The position numbers and the translations under genes are program-made. DNA of 64,000 nucleotides, from the NCBI RefSeq assembly GCF_028283785.1, contig NZ_JAPWKB010000019.1:144001-208000 (forward strand), read 5' to 3'. How positions within the stretch are numbered: position 1 is the first letter of the stretch; each line of letters starts with the position of its first letter. This stretch comes from Paraburkholderia sp. (lineage in GTDB: Bacteria > Pseudomonadota > Gammaproteobacteria > Burkholderiales > Burkholderiaceae). A model generated the notes under the pieces. It did not search any database and had not been told where the DNA came from. It saw nothing but the letters and a program-made list of their open reading frames with translations. Shown here piece by piece: positions 29,577 through 38,582 of this stretch.

Positions 29577-31475
29577 ATGGTTTCCCCGCATTCGCAACTC
29601 ACCCAGGTCACGAAGCGCGTGATCGAACGCAGCAAGCCGACCCGCGCTGCCTATCTCGCGCAGATCGACCGCGCGCAAGGCAAATTCCCGGCGCGCGGCG
29701 CGCTGTCCTGCGCAAATCTGGCGCACGGTTTTGCCGGCCTCGAAGGCAACGACAAACTCGTCATCAAACAGATTCGCGAGCCGAATATCGGCATCGTGTC
29801 GTCGTACAACGAAATGCTGTCGGCGCACGCGCCGTACATCACGTTCCCCGACATCATCAAGAAGGCCGCGCGCGAAAACGGCGGCGTCGCGCAATTCGCG
29901 GGCGGCGTGCCGGCGATGTGCGACGGCATCACGCAGGGCAACGCGGGCATGGAACTGTCGCTGTTTTCGCGGGAAGTGATCGCGATGAGCACGGCGGTCG
30001 CGCTGACGCACAACATGTTCGACGCCGCGTTGTGCCTCGGCGTCTGCGACAAGATCGTGCCGGGCCTGCTGATCGGCGCATTGCAGTTCGGCCATCTGCC
30101 GACCATTTTCGTGCCGGCCGGCCCGATGACGAGCGGCTTGTCGAACGACGACAAAGCCAAGACGCGCCAGGCGTTCGCAACCGGTCAATGCGACCGTGGC
30201 GCGCTGCTCGAAGCCGAAGCCGCCGCGTATCACAGCCACGGCACCTGCACGTTCTACGGCACCGCGAACAGCAACCAGATGCTGATGGAAGTGATGGGCC
30301 TGCATCTGCCGGGTTCCGCTTTCGTGCATCCGCACACGCCGCTGCGTGACGCGCTGACTGCGCAAGCCGCGCGTCGCGTGCTCGATCTGACGGTCGAACG
30401 TGGCAACTACATGCCGATCGGGCATGTGATCGACGAAAAGGCGATCGTCAACGGCATCGTGGCGCTGCTGGCCACCGGCGGTTCGACCAATCACACGCTG
30501 CATCTGGTGGCGATTGCACGCGCTGCGGGCATCGTGATCGACTGGGACGATTTCGACACGCTGTCGCAAGTCGTGCCGCTGCTCGCGAAGATCTACCCGA
30601 ACGGCAAGGCCGACGTGAACCACTTCCACGCGGCAGGCGGCGTCGGTTTCCTGGTGCGCAATCTGCTGGAAGGCGGTTTGCTGCACGACGACGTGAATAC
30701 CGTTGCGGGTCGCGGCTTGCATCTGTACACGCAGGAACCGAAGCTGATCGACGGCGCGTTGACGTGGACCGACGGCGCGCAGGAAAGCCATGACACGGCC
30801 GTGCTGCGCCCGATTCACGAACCGTTTCAGCCGGACGGCGGTTTGCGTCTGATGCAGGGCAAACTCGGTCGCGGCGTGATCAAGATTTCGGCGGTCGCGG
30901 CGGCGCATCGCAAGGTCAGGGCGCCCGCGATCGTGTTCGATTCGCAGGAAGCCGTGCAGGAAGCGTTCGACAACGGCGAACTGAAGCGCGACTTCATCGC
31001 GGTGGTGCGATTCCAGGGCGCGCGTGCGAACGGCATGCCGGAGTTGCATCGTTTGACGCCGCTGCTCGGCGTGTTGCAGGATCAGGGCTTTCACGTCGCG
31101 CTGGTGACGGACGGCCGGATGTCCGGTGCATCGGGCAAGGTGCCCGCCGTCATTCACGTGTCGCCGGAAGCGTTGTTGCAAGGGCCGCTCGGCAAGGTCG
31201 TCACGGGCGACATGCTGGTGATCGACGCCGAAGCGGGCATGCTCGACATCGAGATCGATGCCGGCGAATGGGCCGCGCGCCCGGTCGCGCAGCCGCTGCA
31301 TCAGGCGGAAAACGAAGTCGGTTTCGGTCGCGAACTGTTCGGTGTGTTCCGCGCGGCGGCGGCACCTGCGGAACTCGGCGCGTCGATCTTCGGCCCTATG
31401 GTGGGCGAGGTGCATCACGCAGCACCCGCGCACAGCGACGCGCCGGTGACGCACGAGACCCGGCAGCCTGCCTGA
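29577..31475 (+). CDS. edd: Phosphogluconate dehydratase
   Basis: A 632-residue IlvD/Edd-family iron-sulfur dehydratase converting 6-phosphogluconate to 2-keto-3-deoxy-6-phosphogluconate. The start at 29577 has AAGGA seven bases upstream. Family segments include NIGIVSSYNEMLSAHAPY, the cluster Cys regions GGVPAMCDGITQG and HGTCTFYGTANSNQM, ALLATGGSTNHTLHLVAIAR and the C-terminal LVTDGRMSGASGKVPAVIHVSPEA. The gene after it is eda, so the two enzymes complete the Entner-Doudoroff branch. The C-terminus has a short extra Ala/His-rich tail. Confidence 0.96.
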   Translation: MVSPHSQLTQVTKRVIERSKPTRAAYLAQIDRAQGKFPARGALSCANLAHGFAGLEGNDKLVIKQIREPNIGIVSSYNEMLSAHAPYITFPDIIKKAARENGGVAQFAGGVPAMCDGITQGNAGMELSLFSREVIAMSTAVALTHNMFDAALCLGVCDKIVPGLLIGALQFGHLPTIFVPAGPMTSGLSNDDKAKTRQAFATGQCDRGALLEAEAAAYHSHGTCTFYGTANSNQMLMEVMGLHLPGSAFVHPHTPLRDALTAQAARRVLDLTVERGNYMPIGHVIDEKAIVNGIVALLATGGSTNHTLHLVAIARAAGIVIDWDDFDTLSQVVPLLAKIYPNGKADVNHFHAAGGVGFLVRNLLEGGLLHDDVNTVAGRGLHLYTQEPKLIDGALTWTDGAQESHDTAVLRPIHEPFQPDGGLRLMQGKLGRGVIKISAVAAAHRKVRAPAIVFDSQEAVQEAFDNGELKRDFIAVVRFQGARANGMPELHRLTPLLGVLQDQGFHVALVTDGRMSGASGKVPAVIHVSPEALLQGPLGKVVTGDMLVIDAEAGMLDIEIDAGEWAARPVAQPLHQAENEVGFGRELFGVFRAAAAPAELGASIFGPMVGEVHHAAPAHSDAPVTHETRQPA

Positions 31476-31519
31476 TCGCATCACGCGAATCCCGCATTGC
31501 AGAACAAAGGAGTGTGACT

Positions 31520-32161
31520 ATGACGATGAAGAAAGTAAGCGACATCGTGCGCCTCGGCCCGGTGATTCCGGTGCTGGCGTTCGAATCGGTCGAGCAGGGC
31601 GAAAACGTATCGCGCGCGCTGCACGCCGGCGGCGTCAAGGTGCTGGAAATCACGCTGCGCACCGAAGCCGGTCTGAAATCGATCGAACGGGCGAGCCAGC
31701 TCGCGGAAGACATCGTGGTCGGCGTCGGTACGCTGACGAAGCCCGAGCATTGCGCGCAAGCGAAGAAAGCGGGCGCGCAGTTCGGCGTGTCGCCCGGTTT
31801 GACGAAGGAACTGCATCAGGCCGCGCTCGACTGCGGTTTGCCGCTGCTGCCGGGCGTCATGACGCCGAGCGATATCCTCGTCGCAATGGATCTCGGCTAT
31901 GAAATCGTCAAGCTGTTCCCGGCCCAGCAGGCAGGCGGCGTGTCGATGCTGCAGGCGCTCAACGGTCCGTTCCCGACGCTGAAGTTCTGCCCGACCGGCG
32001 GCATTTCCGCCGAAACCGCGCCGACCTTTCTCGCACTGCCGAACGTCGTGTGTGTCGGCGGTTCGTGGTTGACGCCGAAGGCCGCGCTGGCCGCGCAAAA
32101 CTGGGACGAAGTCACGCGTCTCGCGCGCGCCGCCACCGAACTCGCGCCGCCGGCGCATTGA
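31520..32161 (+). CDS. eda: KDPG/KHG aldolase
   Basis: A 213-residue class I aldolase splitting 2-keto-3-deoxy-6-phosphogluconate to pyruvate and glyceraldehyde 3-phosphate. VIPVLAFESVEQGENVSRAL, KVLEITLRTEAGL (active-site Glu), VGVGTL, the GAQFGVSPGL segment, PLLPGVMTPSDI and the Schiff-base region EIVKLFPAQQAGG (Lys) are all seen, with FCPTGGIS near the phosphate site. A strong AAAGGAG site precedes the ATG. It follows edd by 44 bases and is ended by a clear terminator. Confidence 0.96.
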   Translation: MTMKKVSDIVRLGPVIPVLAFESVEQGENVSRALHAGGVKVLEITLRTEAGLKSIERASQLAEDIVVGVGTLTKPEHCAQAKKAGAQFGVSPGLTKELHQAALDCGLPLLPGVMTPSDILVAMDLGYEIVKLFPAQQAGGVSMLQALNGPFPTLKFCPTGGISAETAPTFLALPNVVCVGGSWLTPKAALAAQNWDEVTRLARAATELAPPAH

Positions 32162-32514
32162 ACTGAGCGCGCGGTCGAAGCCGTCGTTGCGATGGTTTCG
32201 GCTCCGCCTTGTCAGGCTCGACTCGAGGAGCCTCGTCGCGCATCCATCGGAATGCGCCGGCGAGGCTCCTTTTTTTGCTATCCGCATAAACGATGTAAGG
32301 GCTTTCGTCAGGAAGCCGCGCGTTAATCGACAACAAACAGTAAAATTCAGCGGCTAAGGCGACAGGCGATTTTCGCGCATGTCGCTGTTCACAAGACCGG
32401 CGGACCGCGGATCACGCGACACCCGCGCAACCTGTCATACACGGCGTGGCGAACCCACGCAGCGCGGCGAATCCGGTTCCGTTCCGCGACTAACAAACAC
32501 AAAGGAGGAGCTTC
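32162..32514 (+). other. Intergenic region between eda and the gluconate permease gene
   Basis: This 353-base gap contains the eda terminator (32226-32276) and must contain a promoter for the gntP-gntK pair, because the terminator separates them from edd-eda. A TAAAAT at 32341 is a possible -10, without a good -35. A strong AAAGGAGGAG site lies just before the permease start. I see no HexR-like palindrome here. Confidence 0.5.
32226..32276 (+). terminator. Rho-independent terminator after eda
   Basis: A perfect 10-base stem (32226-32235 with 32261-32270), a 25-base partly structured loop and a seven-T tail. Confidence 0.9.
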
Positions 32515-33876
32515 ATGGAAGCTGTTCACGGCAGCATTCTGCTCGTTTATGCGGTCATCGCGATCGCCGCGCTGATCCTGATGATCACGCGCTACAAGGT
32601 TTATCCGTTTCTCGTCCTGATTATCGTGTCGCTGCTGCTCGGGCTGGTCGCCGGCATGCCGATGGGCACGATCGTCAAATCGTTCGAAACCGGTAACGGC
32701 AACACGCTCGGACACATCGCGATCGTGGTCGGCCTTGGAACGATGCTCGGCAAGATGATGGCCGAATCGGGCGGTGCGGAACGGATCGCCACCACGCTGA
32801 TCGACTGGTTCGGCGAGAAGAACATTCACTGGGCGATGATGTGCGTGGCGATCATCGTCGGTTTGCCGGTGTTCTTCGAAGTCGGCTTCGTGCTGCTGAT
32901 TCCGATCGCGTTCAACGTCGCCAAGCGCACCGGCAAATCGCTGCTGCTGATCGGCCTGCCGATGATCGCCGGTCTGTCGGTCGTGCACGGTCTGATTCCG
33001 CCGCACCCGGCCGCGATGCTCGCCGTGCAGCAATATCACGCCGACATCGGCAAGACGATCGCTTACGGGCTGATCGTCGGGATTCCGACGGCGATCGTCG
33101 CCGGTCCGCTGTTCGCGCTGCTGATCCATCGCTTCGTGAAGCTGCCCAACGAGAACGCGCTCGCGAAGCAGTTCCTCGGCAACGCCGAGGAAGGCAAGAC
33201 GCGCGAGTTGCCGAGCTTCGGCATCACGCTGTTCACGATCCTGCTGCCGGTGATCCTGATGCTGGCGGGTAGCTGGGCCGACCTCGTGTTCACGCCGAAA
33301 ACGCTGCCCAACGACCTGTTGCGCTTCGCCGGCAACTCCGACGTCGCGCTGCTGATCGCCGTGCTGGTCAGCTTCTGGACCTTCGGCGCATCGCGCGGCT
33401 TCAATCGCGAGCAGATCCAGAAGTTCTGCTCCGAATGTCTCGCGCCGATCGCGGGCATTACGCTGATCGTCGGTGCGGGCGGCGGCTTTGGCCGCGTGCT
33501 GATGGATAGCGGTATTTCGAAGGAAATCGTCAACGTCGCGACCGCGATGCATCTGTCGCCGCTGCTGTTCGGCTGGCTGGTCGCCGCGCTGATCCGCCTT
33601 GCCACCGGCTCGGCGACCGTCGCGATGACGACCGCTTGCGGTATCGTTGCGCCTATCGCCGCAGCGAGCGGCGTGCAGGTCAAGCCGGAATTGCTGGTGC
33701 TGGCCACCGGTTCGGGCTCGCTGATCTTTTCGCACGTCAACGACGGCGGTTTCTGGCTGATCAAGGAATACTTCGGGATGACGGTGGGGCAGACCTTCAA
33801 GACGTGGTCGCTGCTGGAAACCATCATCTCGTTGATGGGTTTGGGTTTGACCTTCGCTCTGGCGGCGGTCCTGTAA
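32515..33876 (+). CDS. gntT: Gluconate:H+ symporter, GntP family
   Basis: A 453-residue inner-membrane permease with at least twelve hydrophobic segments. GntP-family marks are LGHIAIVVGLGTMLGKMMAE, VGLPVFFEVGFVLLIPI, GLSVVHGLIPPHPAAM, GAGGGFGRVLMDSGI, ATGSATVAMTTACGI and SHVNDGGFWLIKEYF. It should import gluconate, although some family members carry other sugar acids. It directly precedes gluconokinase (10 bases), so imported gluconate can be phosphorylated and enter the edd-eda route encoded upstream. The symbol gntT is used for the family; gntP is equally defensible. Confidence 0.93.
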   Translation: MEAVHGSILLVYAVIAIAALILMITRYKVYPFLVLIIVSLLLGLVAGMPMGTIVKSFETGNGNTLGHIAIVVGLGTMLGKMMAESGGAERIATTLIDWFGEKNIHWAMMCVAIIVGLPVFFEVGFVLLIPIAFNVAKRTGKSLLLIGLPMIAGLSVVHGLIPPHPAAMLAVQQYHADIGKTIAYGLIVGIPTAIVAGPLFALLIHRFVKLPNENALAKQFLGNAEEGKTRELPSFGITLFTILLPVILMLAGSWADLVFTPKTLPNDLLRFAGNSDVALLIAVLVSFWTFGASRGFNREQIQKFCSECLAPIAGITLIVGAGGGFGRVLMDSGISKEIVNVATAMHLSPLLFGWLVAALIRLATGSATVAMTTACGIVAPIAAASGVQVKPELLVLATGSGSLIFSHVNDGGFWLIKEYFGMTVGQTFKTWSLLETIISLMGLGLTFALAAVL

Positions 33877-33886
33877 GGAGTTTTTG

Positions 33887-34381
33887 ATGATTTTGATCGC
33901 AATGGGCGTGTCGGGCGCCGGCAAAACGAGAATCGGCGAGCTGCTCGCCGAACGGCTGAAGTGCGCGTTCACCGACGGCGACACGTTCCACAGCGCGGCC
34001 AACAAGGAAAAGATGCATCACGGCATTCCGTTGACCGACGAAGACCGCTGGCCGTGGCTGAAAACGATCCGTGCCGCGATCGAGGAAAAGAAGAACGCGG
34101 GCGAAACGGCGGTGTTCACGTGTTCGTCGCTGAAGCGCTCGTATCGCGACATCCTGCGTGATGGCGACAAGGATGTCTGCTTCGTTTATCTGAAGGGTTC
34201 GCGTGAAGTGCTCGAAGAGCGTTTGACCACTCGCACCGGCCATTTCTTCGATCCGTCGCTGCTGCAAAGCCAGCTCGATACGCTCGAAGAACCGGGCGCG
34301 GACGAAGCGATCACGGTGAGCATCGAGCACACGCCGGAACAGATGGTCGATGAAGTGCTGAAGCAGCTCGACGCTCGCTGA
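33887..34381 (+). CDS. gntK: Gluconokinase
   Basis: A 164-residue P-loop kinase that phosphorylates gluconate to 6-phosphogluconate. The Walker A motif is MGVSGAGKT near residues 6-14. DGDTFHSAANKEKMHHGIPLTDEDRWPWL is the family's substrate-binding stretch (residues about 30-58; only the key run is given). CSSLKRSYRDILR and RTGHFFDPSLLQSQ follow. I start at the ATG at 33887, seven bases after TAAGGAG, rather than the in-frame TTG just before it. It is tightly coupled to the permease gene. Confidence 0.95.
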   Translation: MILIAMGVSGAGKTRIGELLAERLKCAFTDGDTFHSAANKEKMHHGIPLTDEDRWPWLKTIRAAIEEKKNAGETAVFTCSSLKRSYRDILRDGDKDVCFVYLKGSREVLEERLTTRTGHFFDPSLLQSQLDTLEEPGADEAITVSIEHTPEQMVDEVLKQLDAR

Positions 34382-34784
34382 GCGTTTGTCGTACAGGGCG
34401 CGAGGATATTTCGTTGCCCTGCTGACGATCCGCCTTACCGCGCGAGGTAAGGCGGACCGTCGCTGTCCTGCGTTGGACAGCACAATGATCCGCGGCGTGC
34501 TCGCCACGCCATGCCCGATCTCCGCCTCTCTCGCGTGTCTGCGTCAACGTGATATCCCGGTTTTTGCCAGCAAATGCAGCGCTATTGTCGGCATGTGCTT
34601 CGCCCGGTTTTTGAGGGCTCAACCGCTGTCGGGTTTTACCGTGTTAACGCCGATTGACGTCTTCTGCGGAAGCGAATTTCTGCGCATGCAATTGGGACGT
34701 TTCCCAGACTTCCAACACTACGTTCAGCTTACAGTTTGCGACTGATTGCGCCACCCGGCGCATCGTTTGATTCGCGGACGAGAT
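34382..34784 (+). other. Intergenic region between gntK and the TPS pair
   Basis: A region of about 400 bases with a perfect 10-base hairpin at 34429-34456 but no T-run, and then a stretch of lower GC that must hold the promoter of the tpsB-tpsA operon. No gene is supported here. Confidence 0.5.
34429..34456. repeat. Perfect 10-bp inverted repeat after gntK
   Basis: TCCGCCTTAC (34429-34438) pairs with GTAAGGCGGA (34447-34456) across an 8-base loop, 48 bases after the gntK stop. No U-tract follows. It could be a Rho-assisted terminator of gntK or an operator. Confidence 0.5.
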
Positions 34785-36590
34785 GTGCACGCTGTAACGA
34801 AATTTCCCCAATCCACGAGCCCGAGCGGCGACGTTTCCGGTGCACGTGCGCGCGCGCTGCGTGCGACGGCCGCTCGCCTGTCGCCGCGCGGCCGCCCGAC
34901 GTTCGCGTCGATGACGTATGCCGGCGCGTTGCTGGCGAGCGCGGCAGGCGCCGCGCACGCGTTCGAGCCGATGGACCCGGCCAATCACGCCATTCTCGAT
35001 CAGCAGCAGCAACGCCTGCTCGATCAGGCGCGCGAACAGCGTGAAGGTTTGAGCGGGCAGGCGCCGGCCATGCCCGCCGCCGCGCCGCGCGCCACCGACG
35101 CGCAAACGCGCGCCGCGCTCGGCGGCGACGCATGCGTGCCGGTCGACAGCGTGAGTTTCAGCGGTGCGGCGCTGTTGCCCGACGCGCTGAAGCAGGCGGT
35201 CTCGCAGGACGCATCCGGCCGTTGTCTCGATACCGCCGCGCTCGCCCATCTGCTCGACACGGTCAACGACTGGTACGTCGCGCATGGCTATGTGACGAGC
35301 CACGCTTTTCTGCCGAAGCGTGACGGCGACAGCCGCGAGCTGACGATTGCATCGGTGGAGGGCAGGCTGTCGCGCGTCTATTTCCGCGACGGCACGCCCC
35401 GCGCCGACGACGCCGCGCAGATGGCGTTCGGTGGCACGGCCGGCGAGCCGCTGAATCTGCGCGACGTCGAGCAGGGCGTCGATCAGATCGACCGCATCGT
35501 GCCGGGCGGCGTGAAAGCGTCGGTGCGGGCGGCGCCGCAGCAAGGATATTCCGACATCGTGCTGTCCGGCCAGCCGGTCAAGCTGTTCGATGCCGCCGTC
35601 AGCGTGGACAACAGCGGTCAGAAAAATACCGGGCGCGAGATGCTCGGCGCCGCCGCGACGATGAACAACGCGCTCGGCCTCGCGGAACAGATCGGCGGAT
35701 CGGTGTCGACGACGCCTGCGTTGCACGGCGACCGGTTTCGCCGCAGCTTCAATGCATGGGCCACCGTGCCGTACGGTTACTGGAGCTTCAGCTATGCGGG
35801 CGCGGCGGGCAACTATGCGGTCCCGCTCGATTTCTACGGCGCGAAGCTGCGCTACCACGGCAGCAGTCTGCAAAACCGCTTCACGGTCACGCGCACGGTC
35901 ACGCGCAACGCGTCGCGCAAGATCGACGTGTTCGCGTCGGTATCGAATTACGTCGGCAAGACCTACCTCGAAGAATTCCAGCTTCAGAACAGTTCCGAGC
36001 GAACCAGCACCGCGCAGATCGGCGTCAACTTCGCGACGCGCGTGGGCAGCAGAAGTTATTTCACGTTCAGTCCCGCACTCACGCAAGGCCTGCCGTTCGC
36101 CACGCACGACATGAGCGAAGGTGGCGGCCCGTCGTCTGGTTTCACGAAGCTGGCGGCAAGCGCCAGCTTTTACACGCAGGCCACGCAAAACGTCGCGCTG
36201 CTGTCGTCCGTGTACGCGCAGGTTGCGCCGAGGACGCTCTACAGCAGCGAGCGCGTGCTGGTCGGCAGCGACACGTCGGTGCGCGGTTTTCGCGATCAGT
36301 ACCTGTACGGCAACACCGGCGCGTATCTGCGCAACGAGGTGAACTGGACCGTGCCGCTGCCCGCGTCCGGCGCGCGCATGACCGTGATGGCCGGCGTCGA
36401 TATCGGCCGCGTCGTGCCCGTCGAGGGTGAACCCAATTCAGGCGGCAACGTCGTCGGCGCGGCGATCGGCGCGTCGGCGTCGTGGAAAGGCGTCGCCGCA
36501 ACCGTTTCGGTCGGCACGCCGCTCGTCGCACCCCGACGTTTGAACGCCGATCCGATTGTCCTCAACCTCAAGTTGAGTTCTTCGTTTTAA
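34785..36590 (+). CDS. Two-partner secretion transporter TpsB (ShlB/FhaC type)
   Basis: A TpsB outer-membrane exporter of about 600 residues. The signal peptide is MTYAGALLASAAGAAHA, so the true start could be 34911, or further upstream at 34785 or 34746 with an Arg-rich leader. No good ribosome-binding site decides this. After the signal come a Gln-rich helix (ILDQQQQRLLDQAREQ) like the FhaC plug helix, POTRA-type segments (VSFSGAALLPDALKQAV; TSHAFLPKRDGDSRELTIASVEG) and a 16-strand-type barrel. The VRGFRDQYLYGNTG motif is the conserved loop-6 VRGY/F element. Its partner gene tpsA begins 18 bases downstream. Confidence 0.9.
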   Translation: MHAVTKFPQSTSPSGDVSGARARALRATAARLSPRGRPTFASMTYAGALLASAAGAAHAFEPMDPANHAILDQQQQRLLDQAREQREGLSGQAPAMPAAAPRATDAQTRAALGGDACVPVDSVSFSGAALLPDALKQAVSQDASGRCLDTAALAHLLDTVNDWYVAHGYVTSHAFLPKRDGDSRELTIASVEGRLSRVYFRDGTPRADDAAQMAFGGTAGEPLNLRDVEQGVDQIDRIVPGGVKASVRAAPQQGYSDIVLSGQPVKLFDAAVSVDNSGQKNTGREMLGAAATMNNALGLAEQIGGSVSTTPALHGDRFRRSFNAWATVPYGYWSFSYAGAAGNYAVPLDFYGAKLRYHGSSLQNRFTVTRTVTRNASRKIDVFASVSNYVGKTYLEEFQLQNSSERTSTAQIGVNFATRVGSRSYFTFSPALTQGLPFATHDMSEGGGPSSGFTKLAASASFYTQATQNVALLSSVYAQVAPRTLYSSERVLVGSDTSVRGFRDQYLYGNTGAYLRNEVNWTVPLPASGARMTVMAGVDIGRVVPVEGEPNSGGNVVGAAIGASASWKGVAATVSVGTPLVAPRRLNADPIVLNLKLSSSF

Positions 36591-36608
36591 TTATCAAAGG
36601 TTTTACCC

Positions 36609-38483
36609 ATGAAACAACATCGTCTCAATATGCTGAGCCTCGCGGCACTGGCCACGGTTGGTGCAGCGAGCACCGCAATGGCGGGCGGCATCGTCGCCAC
36701 GGGCGGCCAGACGCAGGTCAGCACGCCGGGCAATACGCCGGTCGTCAACATCGCCGGCGCGAATGCCGCAGGCATTTCGCGTAACGCGTTCAGCAGCTTC
36801 GACGTGGATAAAAACGGCGTGGTCTTCAACAACCTGACCGCAGCCGGCGTGAGCCAGCTGGCCGGTCAGCTGGCGGCGAACGCGAACCTGAACGGCACGG
36901 CCGCGAAGGTGATCGTTGCCGACGTGAACTCGGCTACAGCCTCGAAGCTGAACGGCGCGATGGAAGTGGCAGGCGCGCCGGCGCATCTGCTGATCGCGAA
37001 TGCGGCGGGCATTTCGGTGAACGGCGCAACGACGATCAACGCGCCGGTGCTGTCGCTGGCTGCGGCGAGCTTCAACCCGACGGCGGCCAATCCGCTGAGC
37101 CTGACGGTCGACACGAGCCGCGCGACGCCGGCCACGATCGCCATCGACGGAGCGGGTCTGGACGTGGGCGCCGGTCAGGTGAACCTGCTGTCGCGCGCGA
37201 CGCTGGTGAACGCGGCGGTCAAGGGCTGGAAGATCAACTCGCAGAACGGCACGCAGTTCGACGGCGACGCGAACGGCAACTTCACCGGCAAGCTGAGCGC
37301 CGAGGCGCCGAATGCACCGACGGTGGCGCTGGACGTGTCGGAACTGGGCGGCATGTACGCGAACAAGATCGTGCTGGAAGGATCGGAGCATGGTCTGGGC
37401 GTGAATAACGCGGGCGTGATTGCTGCGGGTCATGGGGGCCTTGCGGTGCAGATGTTCGGAAACGCCGACCTCAACAGAACCACGAAGGGGATGATCACCT
37501 CCACCGGGGCGAGCTATACGGTGGACGCCGCGTCGATGGCGGAAACGCTGGACATGTGGCGCCCGACGCAGTATCGCGGCCTCGATGAAGCGCAGATTTT
37601 CCAACTGCAAAAACAGGAACTGGCGGTTGCTGCCGAACAGGCAAACGCGCGCAACTTCCATCCGTCGTCGGACGACGCGTTGTTGAGCAACCCCGAAAAG
37701 ATCGCGTTGGTGAACGACGTGTACGCGCAAGCGCAACTCGCGAAGGCCCGGATGGATCCTTCGACGGACCCGGATGAAATCGCCCGCAACGCAGCCGAAG
37801 CGGCGCAGCGTGCCGAGATCGAACGGCAGAATGCCGAGCACGCGGCACAGATCGCCGCCGACGAAAAAGCCGCCGCAGATATCGCGAAGGCCGACGCCGA
37901 CCGTCAGGCAGCGGCCGATGTCGCGGCAGCAGCCGACCGTGCAGCACGCGAAGCTGAAGCGAAGGCGCGCTGGGACGCTGAACAAGCGGCAATGGCGGGC
38001 GGTGACACGCCTGTGCCGCCGGTCAACCCGGTCGATCCGCAGCAAGCGGATTCGGGCAACCAGCCACAACCGCCGGTCGTCGATAACGGCGTGATGAAGT
38101 CGCCGGCCCAGATCGCGTACGAAGCCGAACAGGCCGCAGCACGTGAGGCGATGATGGCCGCTTCGAAGGCGCAATACGAAGCACAACAGGCTGCCGCGTC
38201 TGCGCAGGCAGCAGCGGCACAGCAACAGGCCGCGGCACAACGTGCGGAGTTCGATCGCCAGAACGCCGAGTACGCAGCGAAGGTTGCCGCCCAGCAACAA
38301 ATGCAAGAGCAGATCGCGAGTGCGGACGCACAGCGCAGCGCCGATGCCGACGCCGCCTTCCAGGCGGAACTCGCCGCCCGCTATGCCGATGCAAAGGCCC
38401 AGTACGACGCAAAGCAGGCGCAGCAGGTCAGCTACGCGCCGCAAGCCCAACCGGTGATGATTCAAACCCGCTACACGTACTAA
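36609..38483 (+). CDS. Small TpsA exoprotein with TPS domain and coiled-coil C-terminus
   Basis: A 624-residue secreted protein. The signal peptide (MKQHRLNMLSLAALATVGAASTAMA) is followed by a TPS/haemagglutination-activity domain (about residues 26-290). AGISRNAFSSFDVDKNGVVFNN matches the family pattern. At the NPNGI position the sequence reads NAAGI. The region from about 390 to 620 is Ala/Gln/Glu-rich and coiled-coil-like. It contains a duplicated block, RAEIERQNAEHAAQIAA near 398 and RAEFDRQNAEYAAKVAA near 543, split by a Pro-rich hinge. Typical TpsA adhesins are several times longer, and no toxin-like C-terminus or immunity gene is present. It is exported by the TpsB encoded just upstream; the function is unknown. 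Confidence 0.88.
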   Translation: MKQHRLNMLSLAALATVGAASTAMAGGIVATGGQTQVSTPGNTPVVNIAGANAAGISRNAFSSFDVDKNGVVFNNLTAAGVSQLAGQLAANANLNGTAAKVIVADVNSATASKLNGAMEVAGAPAHLLIANAAGISVNGATTINAPVLSLAAASFNPTAANPLSLTVDTSRATPATIAIDGAGLDVGAGQVNLLSRATLVNAAVKGWKINSQNGTQFDGDANGNFTGKLSAEAPNAPTVALDVSELGGMYANKIVLEGSEHGLGVNNAGVIAAGHGGLAVQMFGNADLNRTTKGMITSTGASYTVDAASMAETLDMWRPTQYRGLDEAQIFQLQKQELAVAAEQANARNFHPSSDDALLSNPEKIALVNDVYAQAQLAKARMDPSTDPDEIARNAAEAAQRAEIERQNAEHAAQIAADEKAAADIAKADADRQAAADVAAAADRAAREAEAKARWDAEQAAMAGGDTPVPPVNPVDPQQADSGNQPQPPVVDNGVMKSPAQIAYEAEQAAAREAMMAASKAQYEAQQAAASAQAAAAQQQAAAQRAEFDRQNAEYAAKVAAQQQMQEQIASADAQRSADADAAFQAELAARYADAKAQYDAKQAQQVSYAPQAQPVMIQTRYTY

Positions 38484-38524
38484 GCTGAACCGCCGCCGAA
38501 GCACCTACCCGCATCGGCTGCAAT

Positions 38525-38555
38525 AAAAAAGGGCTCGCGCAAGCGAGCCCTTTTT
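38525..38555. terminator. Bidirectional Rho-independent terminator (tpsA / purB)
   Basis: A perfect 8-base stem (38531-38538 with 38543-38550) and GCAA tetraloop are flanked by six A on the left and five T on the right, between the convergent tpsA and purB genes. Confidence 0.93.
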
Positions 38556-38582
38556 CACATCCGGCGCAGCGCCGCTACCGCA

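Noticed and set aside
36609..38483. Contact-dependent inhibition system
   Set aside because: The TpsA is too short, has no VENN-type marker or toxin domain, and no small immunity gene follows; the next gene is purB on the other strand.
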